A DNA stretch of 64,000 nt from Thalassia testudinum (lineage: Eukaryota; Streptophyta; Magnoliopsida; Alismatales; Hydrocharitaceae), in the NCBI GenBank assembly GCA_037157565.1, contig JAZHRO010000019.1, positions 21,763,001 to 21,827,000 on the forward strand, written 5' to 3'. The translations under genes were made by a program, and so were the position numbers. The notes below the pieces were generated by a model. That model was not told where the DNA came from and searched no databases. It saw only the letters and a list, made by a program, of their open reading frames with translations. Positions within the stretch are counted from its first letter, which is position 1. The number at the start of each line of letters is the position of its first letter. Positions 1 to 10,272 of the stretch are shown here, in pieces.

Positions 1-533
1 CACGAGCTTGTCTCGTGCCACTACCGCCGCCATGAAAATTGCAGTGGGAAGTTTGGACTTTTTGGAATTACGAGTAGGTTCTTACAAATTCTAATTGGGA
101 TCCCCTTTTGCTCTCTTTCTCTTGGATTTTGAAGGCCCTTAGAAGACAATGACGACCCTCAACCCAAGAAGGTCCATTTATAGACCCAAAATTATGTTTA
201 GGTATAGGATTAGTGGGTAATTTTGGTTTAGGTTAGGTTCACCTTACATTTAGGGCCTTTTTGAACTTGTTTTGGGCATACCTTGAGATATACACCTTGG
301 ATTCACGCAAAACAAGCATTGTTGAAAAGCTTGTGATGAAAGGAATACAACGATGCCATACATGATACCCTTTTGATGAAGTTTGACTAGGGGTTGATCG
401 AAAATACGTGTTTTTACGTGTTTTACGAGGTGTTCGTACTTGCACCGAACCAAACGCATGTCTACGGGTTCGAATTAACCGGAACCACTCCGAAATGGCT
501 TAGAACCCAGATTTTTGGATGTTAAAAATATAA
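1..533 (-). repeat. LTR of gypsy fragment G1, left inverted arm (truncated by window start)
   Basis: The reverse complement of this stretch matches about 2107-2660 over its whole length, including the shared blocks around the TATA region and the ATTTCGGAGTG block. On the minus strand a TATA-like TATAAATG sits at about 176-183, weaker than TATAAATA in the other arm. It lies directly downstream of the minus-strand pol remnant, so it occupies the place of the 3' LTR. The homology continues to base 1, so the LTR probably starts outside the window. Confidence 0.7.
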
Positions 534-774
534 CAACCTTAAAAGGAATTTCTTCCTCAAAACTTGACACGTCCATAGAGATCAGGAGGGGCTGTAATTG
601 GCTGGTTGGTCTTTGATGTTCTGCCTTCACCTGCTGACATATTAGGCATTGCTTCACAAATTCGCCCACATCCTTCGTCAAGCCAAGCCACCAGAAGTCC
701 TTCTTTTGGTCATGATACATCTTAGTGCTCCTTGGATGGATAACTAGTTTGCTGCAATGGGCCTCAGATAACAA
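534..774 (-). pseudogene. G1 integrase zinc-binding domain fused to element 3' end
   Basis: The minus-strand reading has the H2C2 zinc-binding module of a Ty3/gypsy integrase: two histidines in an HCSKLVIHP context, then the CLICQQVKAEH cysteine pair. The module normally anchors IN on viral DNA ends. After about 65 residues the protein leaves the family consensus and runs straight into the short sequence that normally precedes the 3' LTR. The catalytic core (DDE) and C-terminal domain, usually more than 300 residues, are therefore missing. The simplest explanation is an internal deletion of roughly 1 kb. The fragment cannot be an active integrase. Family assignment to gypsy, probably a chromovirus, rests on the motif match. 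Confidence 0.75.
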
Positions 775-795
775 CTCTTGTTGGAGTGCTTCATC

Positions 796-1710
796 TCATG
801 GGACACACAGCTTGCCATGGAGTCGGAGTACTGTGTCTATGAAGGTGAACTCATTGTGGTCTCTCTCGAGTATTTGGTCATGGAGAGTTTGCAAGTTTGA
901 ATCATCCATTTGGCTATTCACGACATGAGTTATCAGGTCAGGGTGTATATGCCTCATCAGTGTCAACTCTCCCAGATACCTTGCCACCCATGATGGCTTC
1001 CACAGAGCTACCTCAATCATACCGTTTTACCTCTGTGCCTGAAGAGTTACTAATCGAACCGGTGTTTTCCTACTCAGAGCATCTGCTATGACATTTCCCT
1101 TCCCTAGATGATAGACAATTGAGCAATCATAATCTTTTAGGAGTTCCATCCAGCTCCTTTACCTTAGATTTAGCTCCTTCTAATCGAATAGGTACTTTAA
1201 AATATTGTGATCTGTGTGATTCTTGAAAGTTTCACCATATAGGTAATGGCACTAAATCTTCAAGGCGAAGACTATGGCTACCAGCTCCATGCCATGCATC
1301 AGATAGTTCTTCTCATGCGACTTCACTTGTTTCGAGGCATAGGCGACCACATGCCCATGCTGCATCAGGACACAACCCAACCCCCAGTGTGAAGCATTTG
1401 TGTAGACTATGAATCTGCTACCACTGCTAGGGATGGTAAGTATAAGGGTAGATGTCAACTTCTCCTTTAGTGTCTAGAAACTAGCCTTAAAATCACTGGT
1501 CCAAACAAAGGCAGTATCCTTCCTTGTTAACTGGGTTAATGAGAGAGCAATTTGTGAGAAGCCCTAAATGAAATGTCTGTAGTATCCTGTTAAACCTAGG
1601 AAATTGCGGATGTTTGTCATGGTCTTTGGATGCTCCCACTTCAGTACTACCTCAACCTTGGCAGAGTCCACTGAAATCCCTGCACCTAACACCACGTGTC
1701 CTAGAAACTC
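796..1710 (-). pseudogene. G1 RNase H and RT thumb/connection remnant
   Basis: On the minus strand, 1252-1458 reads as the start of a gypsy RNase H: a short DAS-like block (here [13 protein letters not shown]) followed by VAYASKQ and a [15 protein letters not shown] segment resembling the 'tLELlAVvfALK' region. Downstream (796-1250) the reading is broken but leads towards the zinc finger. Upstream, 1460-1650 reads as the RT thumb/connection with an NIRNFLGLTGYY-type motif and an in-frame stop. The first RNase H aspartate position reads Asn (TNAS where TDAS is usual), so the domain is probably inactive. Product: RNA strand degradation during reverse transcription, here dead. Confidence 0.7.
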
Positions 1711-2110
1711 CACCTAACGTGACCAAAACTTGCACTTATTGAACTTGGCATACAACCTGTGCCTCCTTAAGGTCTCCAAAACCAACCAGAGATGCTGCTC
1801 ATGCTGCACTTCATCGTGGGAGTAGATGAGGACATTATCAATGAATACTATGACAAAGTGGTTGAGATATAGCCTAAAAGTCTGGTTCATCAAGTCCATG
1901 AACGTGGCAGGAGAGTTCGTCAATCCGAATGACATCAATAAGAACTCGTAGTGGCTGTAGCGTGTTTTGAAGGTGGTCTTCAGTACATCACCTTCTTTAA
2001 TCCTGAGCTAGTGGTAGCCTAACCACAAACCAACCTTGGAGAATACCGTGGCCCTATGAAGTTGATTAAACAAATCGTTAATCCATGGGAGAGGACATAT
2101 GTTCTTAACA
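1711..2110 (-). pseudogene. G1 reverse transcriptase fragment (palm), truncated
   Basis: Minus-strand reading gives a gypsy RT palm: a KNICPLPWINDLF-type start near 2100, a FSKV..GYH block, then [18 protein letters not shown] and [13 protein letters not shown]. The catalytic pair is at 1834-1839 and reads Asp-Asn (GAT AAT) instead of Asp-Asp, so polymerase activity should be lost. The RT stops abruptly at about 2110, where LTR-like sequence in the opposite orientation begins. Everything upstream (RT N-terminus, PR, gag, PBS, 5' LTR in the expected orientation) is absent. It reads continuously with the RNase H remnant to its left. Confidence 0.8.
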
Positions 2111-2985
2111 AAAATCCATGTTCCAAGTTATTTCGGAGTGTTTTGGGTCACTTCGAACCTGCAGACATGTGTTTGGTTTGGTATAAGTACGAACACCTCG
2201 TAAAACATGAAAAAAACATGTATTTTCAGTCAACCCCTAGTCAAACCTCATCAAAAGAATACCATGTATAGTATCGTTAGATTTTCTCTCAGCTTAAGCT
2301 TTCCAAAGATGCTTGTTTCGTGTGAATCAAAGGTGTATAGCTCAAGTTATGCCCAAAACAAGTCAAAAAGGACCTAAATGTAAGGTGAACCTAACCTAAG
2401 GAGTAATTTTGGTAAATTACCCACTACTCCAAAACCTAAATAGAATTTGGGTCTATAAATAGACCCTCTTGGGTTGAGGGTTGTCATTATCTTCTAAGGG
2501 CCTTTAAAACCCAAGGGAAAGAGGGAAAAAGGGATTAGGATTTCAATTAAAAATCCTAATCAGAAATTGTAGGAACCTACTTGTAATTCTAAAAAGTTTG
2601 GGCTTCCCACCATAATTTTAGCGGTGGCAGCGGTAGTGCACGACGAGCATGTGACGTGTGGCAATGGCAGGTGTTGTGCAAGCGATGCGTGTCGCAGGAG
2701 GGCGCGTGCTAGTCGGGGAGTCTTTGCGTGGTGTGGGCGAATGCACGGCCGTTGGATCGCTAACACGTGGCAATTTGATGGTGCAAAGCAGGGCACGACG
2801 AGTGGCTATTCGTGGGCAGGCGTGGACACCAATCAGGGGTTGACACGTGGCACGTGTACTGCTCGCATCGGTCGGCGATTGGTTCACTTGAATTGGTGGT
2901 TCAAACGACCCCCTCACATTTTTTCAGCAATTCGAGGCCTTCTTGACCTTGGATTTCAACAAATAAGGCACCATTGAAATCATCT
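2107..2985 (+). repeat. Inverted LTR copy abutting G1 RT (right inverted arm)
   Basis: This is the plus-strand counterpart of 1-533. Homology begins within a few bases of the RT breakpoint (shared TTAACA at the junction) and is followable to about 2660. A good TATA box, TATAAATA, is at 2454-2461, followed by a GC-rich leader. For a minus-strand element the 5' LTR should be in minus orientation; this one is plus, so the structure is rearranged. The right border is not defined; 2985 is where the GC-rich block ends. Confidence 0.6.
2454..2461 (+). promoter_or_regulatory. LTR TATA box
   Basis: TATAAATA in a GGGTCTATAAATAGACCC context, placed inside the LTR copy before a GC-rich leader as expected for a retrotransposon Pol II promoter. 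Activity is inferred only. Confidence 0.5.
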
Positions 2986-4379
2986 TAACGCATAATACAC
3001 GTTGGTATGCTTTATTTTTTTTTGTTGTTTGATCTTTTATTTCCAGTCTTTTATGATTGTACTCGAGCACTTATTACTTTCTTACTTTCTATGGTGGATT
3101 TTCTTTATATTTGTTAGCACTTTATATTTTTCATTTAATGCATTATGAATGAATGTTTGGTTATTGATGTTCTATGATGATGTGCTAGGTGACTGCAATC
3201 TTGTTGTTGTTTGTGCTTGTTGTTAGCACTCAACGACTCGGGTTTCGTCGATCGGTGGAGCTCAGGTCATCATAGTTTGTCACCTCAATAGGGTAATAAA
3301 TTCTCTTCAAAAAAAGAAGCAAGGTAAGAAATTATAAATCTATCCTTTGTTGAATAGATTCAGAGGGTTTCATAAGGAATACCAATGCATAGGTATATAA
3401 ATTTAACAAATACAACATTCCAACTTCCAAGTGAAGAAATATGTCAATATACAAGATAAAAAATTGAAGAACAGAAGAATCCAAGTGTTAATCTAAATAT
3501 TTAGATAACTTTCTTTCAAAAAAAAAGAATCAGATAAATGGCAAGTAAAATTAATATTACATAGTTAGAGCAGAAGCTGCTATGCAGACTTGGCAGCAGG
3601 AAGCAAGGTAGGAGGGGAGTAGCAAGCAAGGCTGGAAGGGTGCAAGGGAGGTTGGAGGGGAGTGAGAGGCCGACCGGTGATGGTGGCCTCTAGACGATGG
3701 CTAATTGAAGCAAAGTCACATAGAGTTGGGGAGTGTCATGTCGCCGTTGTCACTGCTATGGGGAGGATTGGAGGAGTTGGGGCTTGCAGTTAGTTGGAGG
3801 GAGGTCAGAGACTTGGAGATAGCTCACGAGGTCAGGTCAATGGCCGACGATGGTGTAGCCTATAGGGAGGATAGGAGTCGGGTCTGTAGCTGCTGCTGTC
3901 AGGGGCCTTGGGGTTGCAACAAAGCAGGATTGGAGCTGGAGGAGTCGGAAGTTTCTTAGGGTTGGGGGAATGAGGAGACTTAGGGTGGGCTTATATACCT
4001 TGGATAATTTGAGATTTTATATGGGTAATCAGGTTGGGTACTTGGGTTAGACCCATTCTCATACTTGAACCCAACCTAATGTTTTGGATAAAATAATACC
4101 TGAACTTGGTCGGGTTTAGGTATGATTTTACTCATTCTTTTCGAGTCAGGTTGGGTTTGGTTCGAGTTGGGTTTACCAAAGCTTGCATCCTTGACAAGGA
4201 TCCTAAACTATTCTAAAGTCTCAAAATATTACATTTATGACAAGAAGGATATTCTCAAAATGTTTCATTGTGATTCTCTAAGAATCTTTAATCCCACCAA
4301 AATTGCGTAGAAAACCATCAATTTCTCATCATCCATGTGCTGAGTAATGGTTGGCTTCAAATGGTTACCATTGAGAGAC
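2986..4379. other. Unclassified non-coding stretch
   Basis: No credible gene. It is AT-rich around 2990-3560. A purine-rich stretch at 3590-3960 has an open frame (3705-3959), but its composition is low-complexity and no domain is recognisable. From 3980 to 4190 short GGGTTGGGTT-like repeats occur in both orientations. It is probably decayed repeat DNA. Confidence 0.4.
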
Positions 4380-4570
4380 TGATCCCTTAATTGTCCTTGC
4401 TTTTGTTTTTCCTTTCTGTTAGTTGATTTTTTGTTATTCTTATTTCTTTTAGGATTTTGTCTATAGTTTCTCAGCTTCTCTCTCTCCCTCTCTATAAATA
4501 GAGACCTAAGGTTTTCATTAGCAAAGGGAACAACTTATTCTTTTCTTACTTGGTATTAGAGTAACAATGT
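4380..4570 (+). repeat. Possible isolated LTR 3' end with TATA and PBS-like sequence
   Basis: TATAAATA at 4493-4500 is followed about 50 bases later by TTGGTATTAGAG at 4550-4561, which differs by one base from the initiator-tRNA-Met PBS core TGGTATCAGAG. The spacing and order are those of a small LTR followed by its PBS. No second LTR or coding region was found nearby, so it may be the remains of a small or deleted copia-type element, or chance. Confidence 0.3.
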
Positions 4571-5264
4571 GAGACCTCGAACCTAAATCTTCGCACTCGA
4601 ACCAGATCTTGCTTTCCATAAGAAGTCCAACGCCTTCTGTTTTGTGTGAATCGAAGCATTGTAGTCGCGTTGCGAGAATTTTGAGAGAAAATCCTTGCAT
4701 TGTGAAAACAACATCGTTTGCCAATTGGAAGTCACTTTTGAGGTCTTTGCAAAAATTTGAAACCAACAACACTGGTTTTGTGTAAATTGGAGCTCGTTAG
4801 ACCCCTTTTCAAAGTTACACGTGCTTTGCGTTTCGCAACGTGGGAGCATATTTTTTTAAAGTCGCTTTTTAGGATGAAAATTTTGAAATGTAAATCTAGA
4901 TCCAAACTTGACATCTAAAACCACCATGGTGTTCCACTCAATGTAACCAGTCTATTGGACTTCATCACACAGAAATCAAGATTTCTGGGACTTGAAAATA
5001 AAACTATCAGGTATCATTGTTTGTTTTAAAAAAAATAGAGAGAGCACCCCCTATGCAACTTCTTCCATCCACCCACTTTCTCTCTCCCTGCTACTTCCCT
5101 CTCTTTCTCTCCTACACCATCCTTTTGCCCCCAACTCTCCTTCCTCACTCTCACCCCCACGTGCCCCCATCCCTACCCGCAGCCTCTTCGATGCCATCGT
5201 CATCCCTTCGGTGAGTGTCTTTTCCATCATCATTCTTATTTTTTTTCTGTCGTCCCTCTAGTGC
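4571..5264. other. Unclassified sequence with pyrimidine-rich tract
   Basis: No supported gene. A CT-rich block at about 5040-5215 gives overlapping low-complexity frames in several directions, which argues against coding. Its composition resembles the leader part of the gypsy LTR at 45040-45640, so it may be LTR sequence of the same family. Confidence 0.35.
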
Positions 5265-5507
5265 CATGCAACTCAGATTTCCATGAAGTTAGTTTCATTG
5301 GAAAGCTTGCGACAAGAGAAACTTAACGGTACCAAATATGACACCATTCGTGCAAATTTTCTCCTTAGTTTGACTGGAGTTGACCAAACCCACGTTTCTT
5401 TGTTTTTGGGCTACATGAACCTGATTCGCATTCGATAAGCATTGACAACTTCAACTTGACACACTTGGTTTAGAATTGGGTTTGAAATTAGGTTTTGGGC
5501 CACAACA
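5265..5507 (-). repeat. LTR terminal fragment (U3 end) of gypsy remnant G2
   Basis: The stretch matches 45790-46035 in the same orientation: shared AGTTTGACTGGAGTTGACCA, the GGGCTAC-GTGAAC block and the terminal TTTTGGGCCAYAACA. Read on the minus strand it starts TGTTGTGGCCC, an LTR-type TG start. It sits directly downstream of the G2 pol remnant, which fits a 3' LTR beginning at 5507 and running left. Confidence 0.65.
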
Positions 5508-6230
5508 AATATAACAACCTTGAAGGGAGTTTCACCCTCGAAACTCAAGTAGGGTTATGTGTGTAGGGAAAGTAAATACCAACAAATCCATAACAACCTT
5601 AAATGGGTATAACAACCTTAAAGAGGGCAAAAGTAGGGTTTTAGAACTCACTAGCAAATAACTCTGGATATTGTTGGTGCATGTCCACCTTAGGTTCCCA
5701 GGCTGCCTTTGATAAGTCAGGTTCTCTATCCTCACATCATCGTAGCTTAGAATGTGATTCAGATCTGAGATGTTCTTCCTTAGGTGGGAGATGTGGAAAA
5801 CTTTGTGGATACTAGCCAACTACGGTGGTAGGACTACCTGATATGCAACAGGTCCAACTTGCTCCAAGATCTCGAACATGCCCACAAATCTTAGCACTAG
5901 CTTGCCTTTTACCCCAAACCACTAGATGCTCTACATAGAAGAAACTTTAAGGAAGGCATGATCACCAACCTCGAACTGTGATTCCCTGTGTCTGTGATCT
6001 GCATAATCTTTTTGACTATTTTTCCTTGCAAGGACCCTTTTTTTTTTGGACCTGCAAGCCTCTGTTGCTCGGCCTTTACTTGTTGTCATATCAAACATTG
6101 TTTGACACACTCGCCAACATTCCTTCTCAACTTGTGCCACCAGAAGTCTCTTCATTGGTTATGATACATCTTGTTATTGCTAGGATATGTGGTCAACCGC
6201 GAATTGTGTGGGCCTTAGCTAGTAAATCTT
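5508..6230 (-). pseudogene. G2 integrase remnant (zinc finger and C-terminal region, core deleted)
   Basis: Minus-strand frames give an integrase C-terminal segment at 5532-5819 (KVFHISHLRK, resembling the 'vFHVSmLRKy' block). At 5931-6060 a YADHRHRESQFEVGDHAFLKVS block gives the SH3-like start. Around 6080-6170 there is a zinc-binding piece (DFWWHKLRRNVGECVKQ in one frame) with a stop. The zinc-binding piece passes almost directly into the C-terminal region, so the catalytic DDE core is missing. Frameshifts separate the parts. G1, about 4 kb away, has lost the same core. It is a dead integrase of a Ty3/gypsy element, probably a chromovirus. Confidence 0.7.
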
Positions 6231-6880
<650 letters not shown>

Positions 6881-7410
6881 TGTCATGGTTAGTTTCTCCT
6901 TCAGTACCTGAAAACTATCCTAGGGGTAGATAAGGACTCCATCCATAAATACTACTACAACTGGCCCAAGTAAGGGTAGAAAACTTGTTTCATCATATCC
7001 ATGAGGCTGCAGGGCATTTGTCAGGTTGAAGGGCATAACTGAGAACTTGTAGTGCCCATATCATGTCTTGGAAGTGGCCTTAAGAACATCCAAATCCTTG
7101 ATCCTCATCTAACGATATCTTGATTGCAAATCGATCTTCAGGAATACTATTGTATCTTGCAACTGACCAAACAAGTCATCGATCTAAGGTAGTGGGAATC
7201 GATTCTTGATGGTTACCTTATTCAATTGTCAGTAATCTATGCATAACTACAAGGTGCCATCCTGCATGGCGTAATAGATATTGCATTGGTGTTGGGAATC
7301 AATGAGATCTCAAACTTGATCTCGCGCTTGAGAGGAAGCCTAGAAATATCATCTAGGAACACATCTCAATATTCCTATATAATGGGAAAACCATGTACTC
7401 TGAGCTTCTC
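6881..7410 (-). pseudogene. G2 reverse transcriptase remnant
   Basis: Read on the minus strand, 7280-7400 gives the PR-RT linker (a DVFLDDISRLPLKREI-type block). It is followed by a CIDY.QLNKVTIKNRFPLP motif, then KIDLQSRYR and YGHYKFSVMPFNLTNA, ending with VVVFMDGVLIYP. The catalytic pair (6938-6943) reads Asp-Gly rather than Asp-Asp, so polymerase activity is lost. In-frame stops are present, for example in the FKT*YGHY segment. All blocks are in family order. Confidence 0.8.
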
Positions 7411-7830
7411 CTCAAACGTGGTTGTCATGAAGGCAAGGTATCTGGTACACCCTCTATCGAGTAGCCTCACTACTTGTAGTGCATAAATACACCTGAAGGA
7501 TCCATCCACTGATCTTCCCATGAACTTAAATTATGGGAATCCAAGAATAAACAAAATCATGTGCTTCTCAAAGAAGTCAACCATTGCGTGATATATGGAC
7601 AATCAGTCCATGCCAAAGATAACATCAAAGTCCTCCATCTTGAATACTATCAAGTCTGCAGGAACCTCATTCCCATCTATCAAGGCCATATGCCTATGAT
7701 GAGCAATTTTATCCACAAAAGGCTGACTCCCCTTGCCATTTGATTAAAATGGATTGTCAAGATAATGTCCAGCTGACTTAGACTAGGTGCAAGCTTGGAA
7801 TTGAGCAGATCACCTCCTCACAATAGAAGT
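7411..7830 (-). pseudogene. G2 protease C-terminal region
   Basis: The minus strand of about 7540-7660 carries a gypsy aspartic-protease tail resembling 'DFDVIlGMDWLs..HAviDc', here in pieces such as GMDWLSIYHAMVDF, followed by a CIYALQVVRLL block leading into RT. The catalytic DSG region is not clear to me because the frame is broken. It is a decayed retropepsin whose normal role is to cut Gag-Pol. Confidence 0.55.
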
Positions 7831-8695
7831 TTGTAAGCGTAAAGTGTATATAGTAAATTTGTAGGCAGAATGGTTTTCGATCCCAATTCTTGATAGTTGC
7901 TGCATTCAGTAGCTACTTACATTCGTTTAGGCTCTACCATCCTTTGGAATTGTTGTTGCAAAGGGGATCAACCTCTCCCTTTGACAAGTAGGTTGGGATG
8001 CCTCAAAACAATGTCCAACAAGTTATTAAGGCCTGTTTTACACACATCCACCCTCTATCTCAACTATCCACATCAGCCTTTGCCAATTTCATCTTCTGGC
8101 AACTAGGAGGATGAGTAGATACTTATAGTTTGTAATAATTAGTTTGTCCATGGTTTCAAGAGACTACGTGCTCCCGATCCCTAAACACAAAATCCCCAAT
8201 CATATTATAGTTGAGGGTCAGGGACTTTATGGTTCATCTTATGTCAAAGAGATAATAAAGGCACTTAAAGTGAAAATAGGAACTGCGTTAATAGAAGTTG
8301 GAATAAAGTTTACCTCAAAACCCACAACCTAGATGAGTTAGCCTTATCCGATAAAGAAGTTCATAAAACTCTTAAGTAGAAGTGAAAGGAGACATCAATA
8401 GACTACTCATCGATGCATTGAAGGTTACAGCTTAGGCAAAAAGGTCTCATTGTGAGTATGAGGAAATAATACCAACATCAGCATAAATAAGATAAATACG
8501 AAGATAATACACATTTGCTACGGCTGCCCAGGGTTTCTTGGCAATAGAGTGTGACTAGCCAAGTCAAATTTACGGGATTCAAGAAGTGAGACGATTCTCA
8601 AGACATTAGATCAAGACTCGAATTGATGGCTATGATTTGTGATGTAATACCAACGCATTACTTAATTGTGTTATCCTATGTCTATAGGGGATGAT
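7831..8695 (-). other. Decayed gag/leader region of G2, no readable ORF
   Basis: Between the protease remnant and the PBS a gag gene is expected. No long frame or zinc knuckle could be read. The stretch is about 0.9 kb, shorter than a typical gag plus leader, so a deletion is likely. Confidence 0.4.
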
Positions 8696-8712
8696 CTTGC
8701 TCTGATATCATC
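8696..8712 (-). other. G2 primer binding site (initiator tRNA-Met type)
   Basis: The minus strand reads GGTCGTAACA at the LTR end, then GATGATATCAGAGCAAG. The second part differs by one base from the TGGTATCAGAGC core complementary to the 3' end of initiator tRNA-Met. This fixes the U5 border of a minus-strand LTR at 8713. Confidence 0.6.
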
Positions 8713-10272
8713 TGTTACGACCTCAGCCCCCCATCTTAGTAGGGACTTAAGTTGATTCGTCAATTACCCAAGATCTGATCATCCATCGCATACACATAGA
8801 ATAAATAAAGCATTCACAACACATCATATCACATATAATACAAAACAACAAGAATAATATGAATTAAAAAAATAATATTATTGGAGTATTCATAGTCATC
8901 ACAATTATGGGTATAAAATCAAAGAGAACGAAACAAGTGTTAAAAGAAACTAACAGAGTATTATAGAAACTAAAACAAAAGAAAACATTGAAATTAGAAC
9001 TACACTATAGCTACCTGTTATATTGTGAAATTCCAATCTGATATCGAGATTAGATTAGACATGTCGAGGTGAACCTGATGTGTTCCCTTCATCGTAAGTG
9101 TTCCAACGGAACATTTGTCATAAAAATCAAGAATTGTTTGCTACAATTTCAGGGAGTTGTGGGATTATAAGGATAAGCTCTAACAAATCTTCTTATCCTT
9201 TTAAGTCCTTTATTTTTTCTTTTTTTTTTCTTTTGGTCTCTCCTCTGCTATTTATATCCCTCTCTACCAAAATCCTAAATAAAAAAAAACTTTCCCCTAG
9301 CCGCAGCTTTTCCCGTGCATCCTTCGTGGCCAAGAGAGGAAGAGAGAGTCCCCCTCTTCTCTTCTCCTTCTCTTCTTTTCCTCCCCTTTGCACCACACGT
9401 GAGGGCAACACAGACGATGACCAAAGGCATCAACGAGAGTGAGTCGCCGAGGACTCACGATTGACATCATTGGTATGGTTCCCTTCCATTTTTTTTAATT
9501 CTCCATGAATGCATGTGGGAAAGAGGAGGAGAGGAAGGGAAGCATATGGTCGGTCGAGAGAGGAGGAGAGGAAGGGAGGAACAGTGGCAACAACTGCGAC
9601 AATTGAATGGGTTGAGAACCAGCAATGGTCGTCCGGCCAAGTGGTGGCGATGCCATGGCCATGGGTGTAGTTGCACCCATGGAGGTGTGCATGCGATTCA
9701 TGGAAGGAGAAGGAAGAGAGGGGGGCGGGACATTGTTGGTATGGTTCCCTTCCATTTTTTTTTAATTCTCCATGAATGCATGCAGGAAAGAGAAGGAGGA
9801 GAGGAAGGGAAGCATATGGTTGGTCGAGAGAGGAGGAGAGGTAAGGGGGGAACAGTGGCAATGGTCGTGACGATCGAACAGGTTGAGGGCTGGACATGGT
9901 CGTCTGGCCAAGTGGTGGCGACGCCATGGCCATGGGTGCAGTTACATCCATGAAGGTGTGCGTGCGATTCACAGAAGAAGGAAGAGAGGGGCGCGAGAGG
10001 GGAGAAGACGGCCGGCGGCATGGCCACCGACAAGGGTCAGCGTGGCCAACCATGATTGACATGTTGGTAAGGGAGGTCGGCGGCATGCATGTCCACATGC
10101 ATGGGTTACATGTGAACAGTGCACGTGTGGAGGAGGAAGAAGAAAAGGAAAGGGAAGGAGAAGGAGGACGACGATGGGGGTGGCTGGCGTGATGTTACCG
10201 TGGTCGAAGACGGCCGTGTGCGGTCGAGGACAACCGACCATGGGTGGGTTCTTCCCCTTGCAGACGTGCATG
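8713..10272 (-). repeat. G2 5' LTR-like region, interrupted on the right by copia1
   Basis: It begins TGTTACGACC at the PBS border. A pyrimidine-rich to purine-rich GC block follows at 9190-10270, with a tandem duplication inside it. The right border was not found because copia1 is inserted at 10273. Sequence resuming at 17992 (GCATCAACGGG...) has matching composition and continues the pre-insertion locus. Open frames at 9430-10271 on both strands are overlapping and low-complexity, so I do not call them genes. Confidence 0.45.
9467..9990 (+). repeat. Tandem duplication, unit about 265 bp, two copies
   Basis: Copy 1 starts at about 9467 and copy 2 at about 9732. Both open with TTGGTATGGTTCCCTTCCAT, then ATTCTCCATGAATGCATG, the AAGCATATGG(T/G)CGG-like block, GGCCAAGTGGTGGCGA and a GCCATGGCCATGGGTG block. 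The copies differ by scattered substitutions and short indels, so the duplication is not recent. Confidence 0.8.

Noticed and set aside
9430..10271. Long overlapping open frames on both strands (up to 222 codons), including repeated Pro/Ser/His-rich protein.
   Set aside because: They lie in a GC-rich, tandemly duplicated LTR region, are open in several frames at once, and show no domain or start context.
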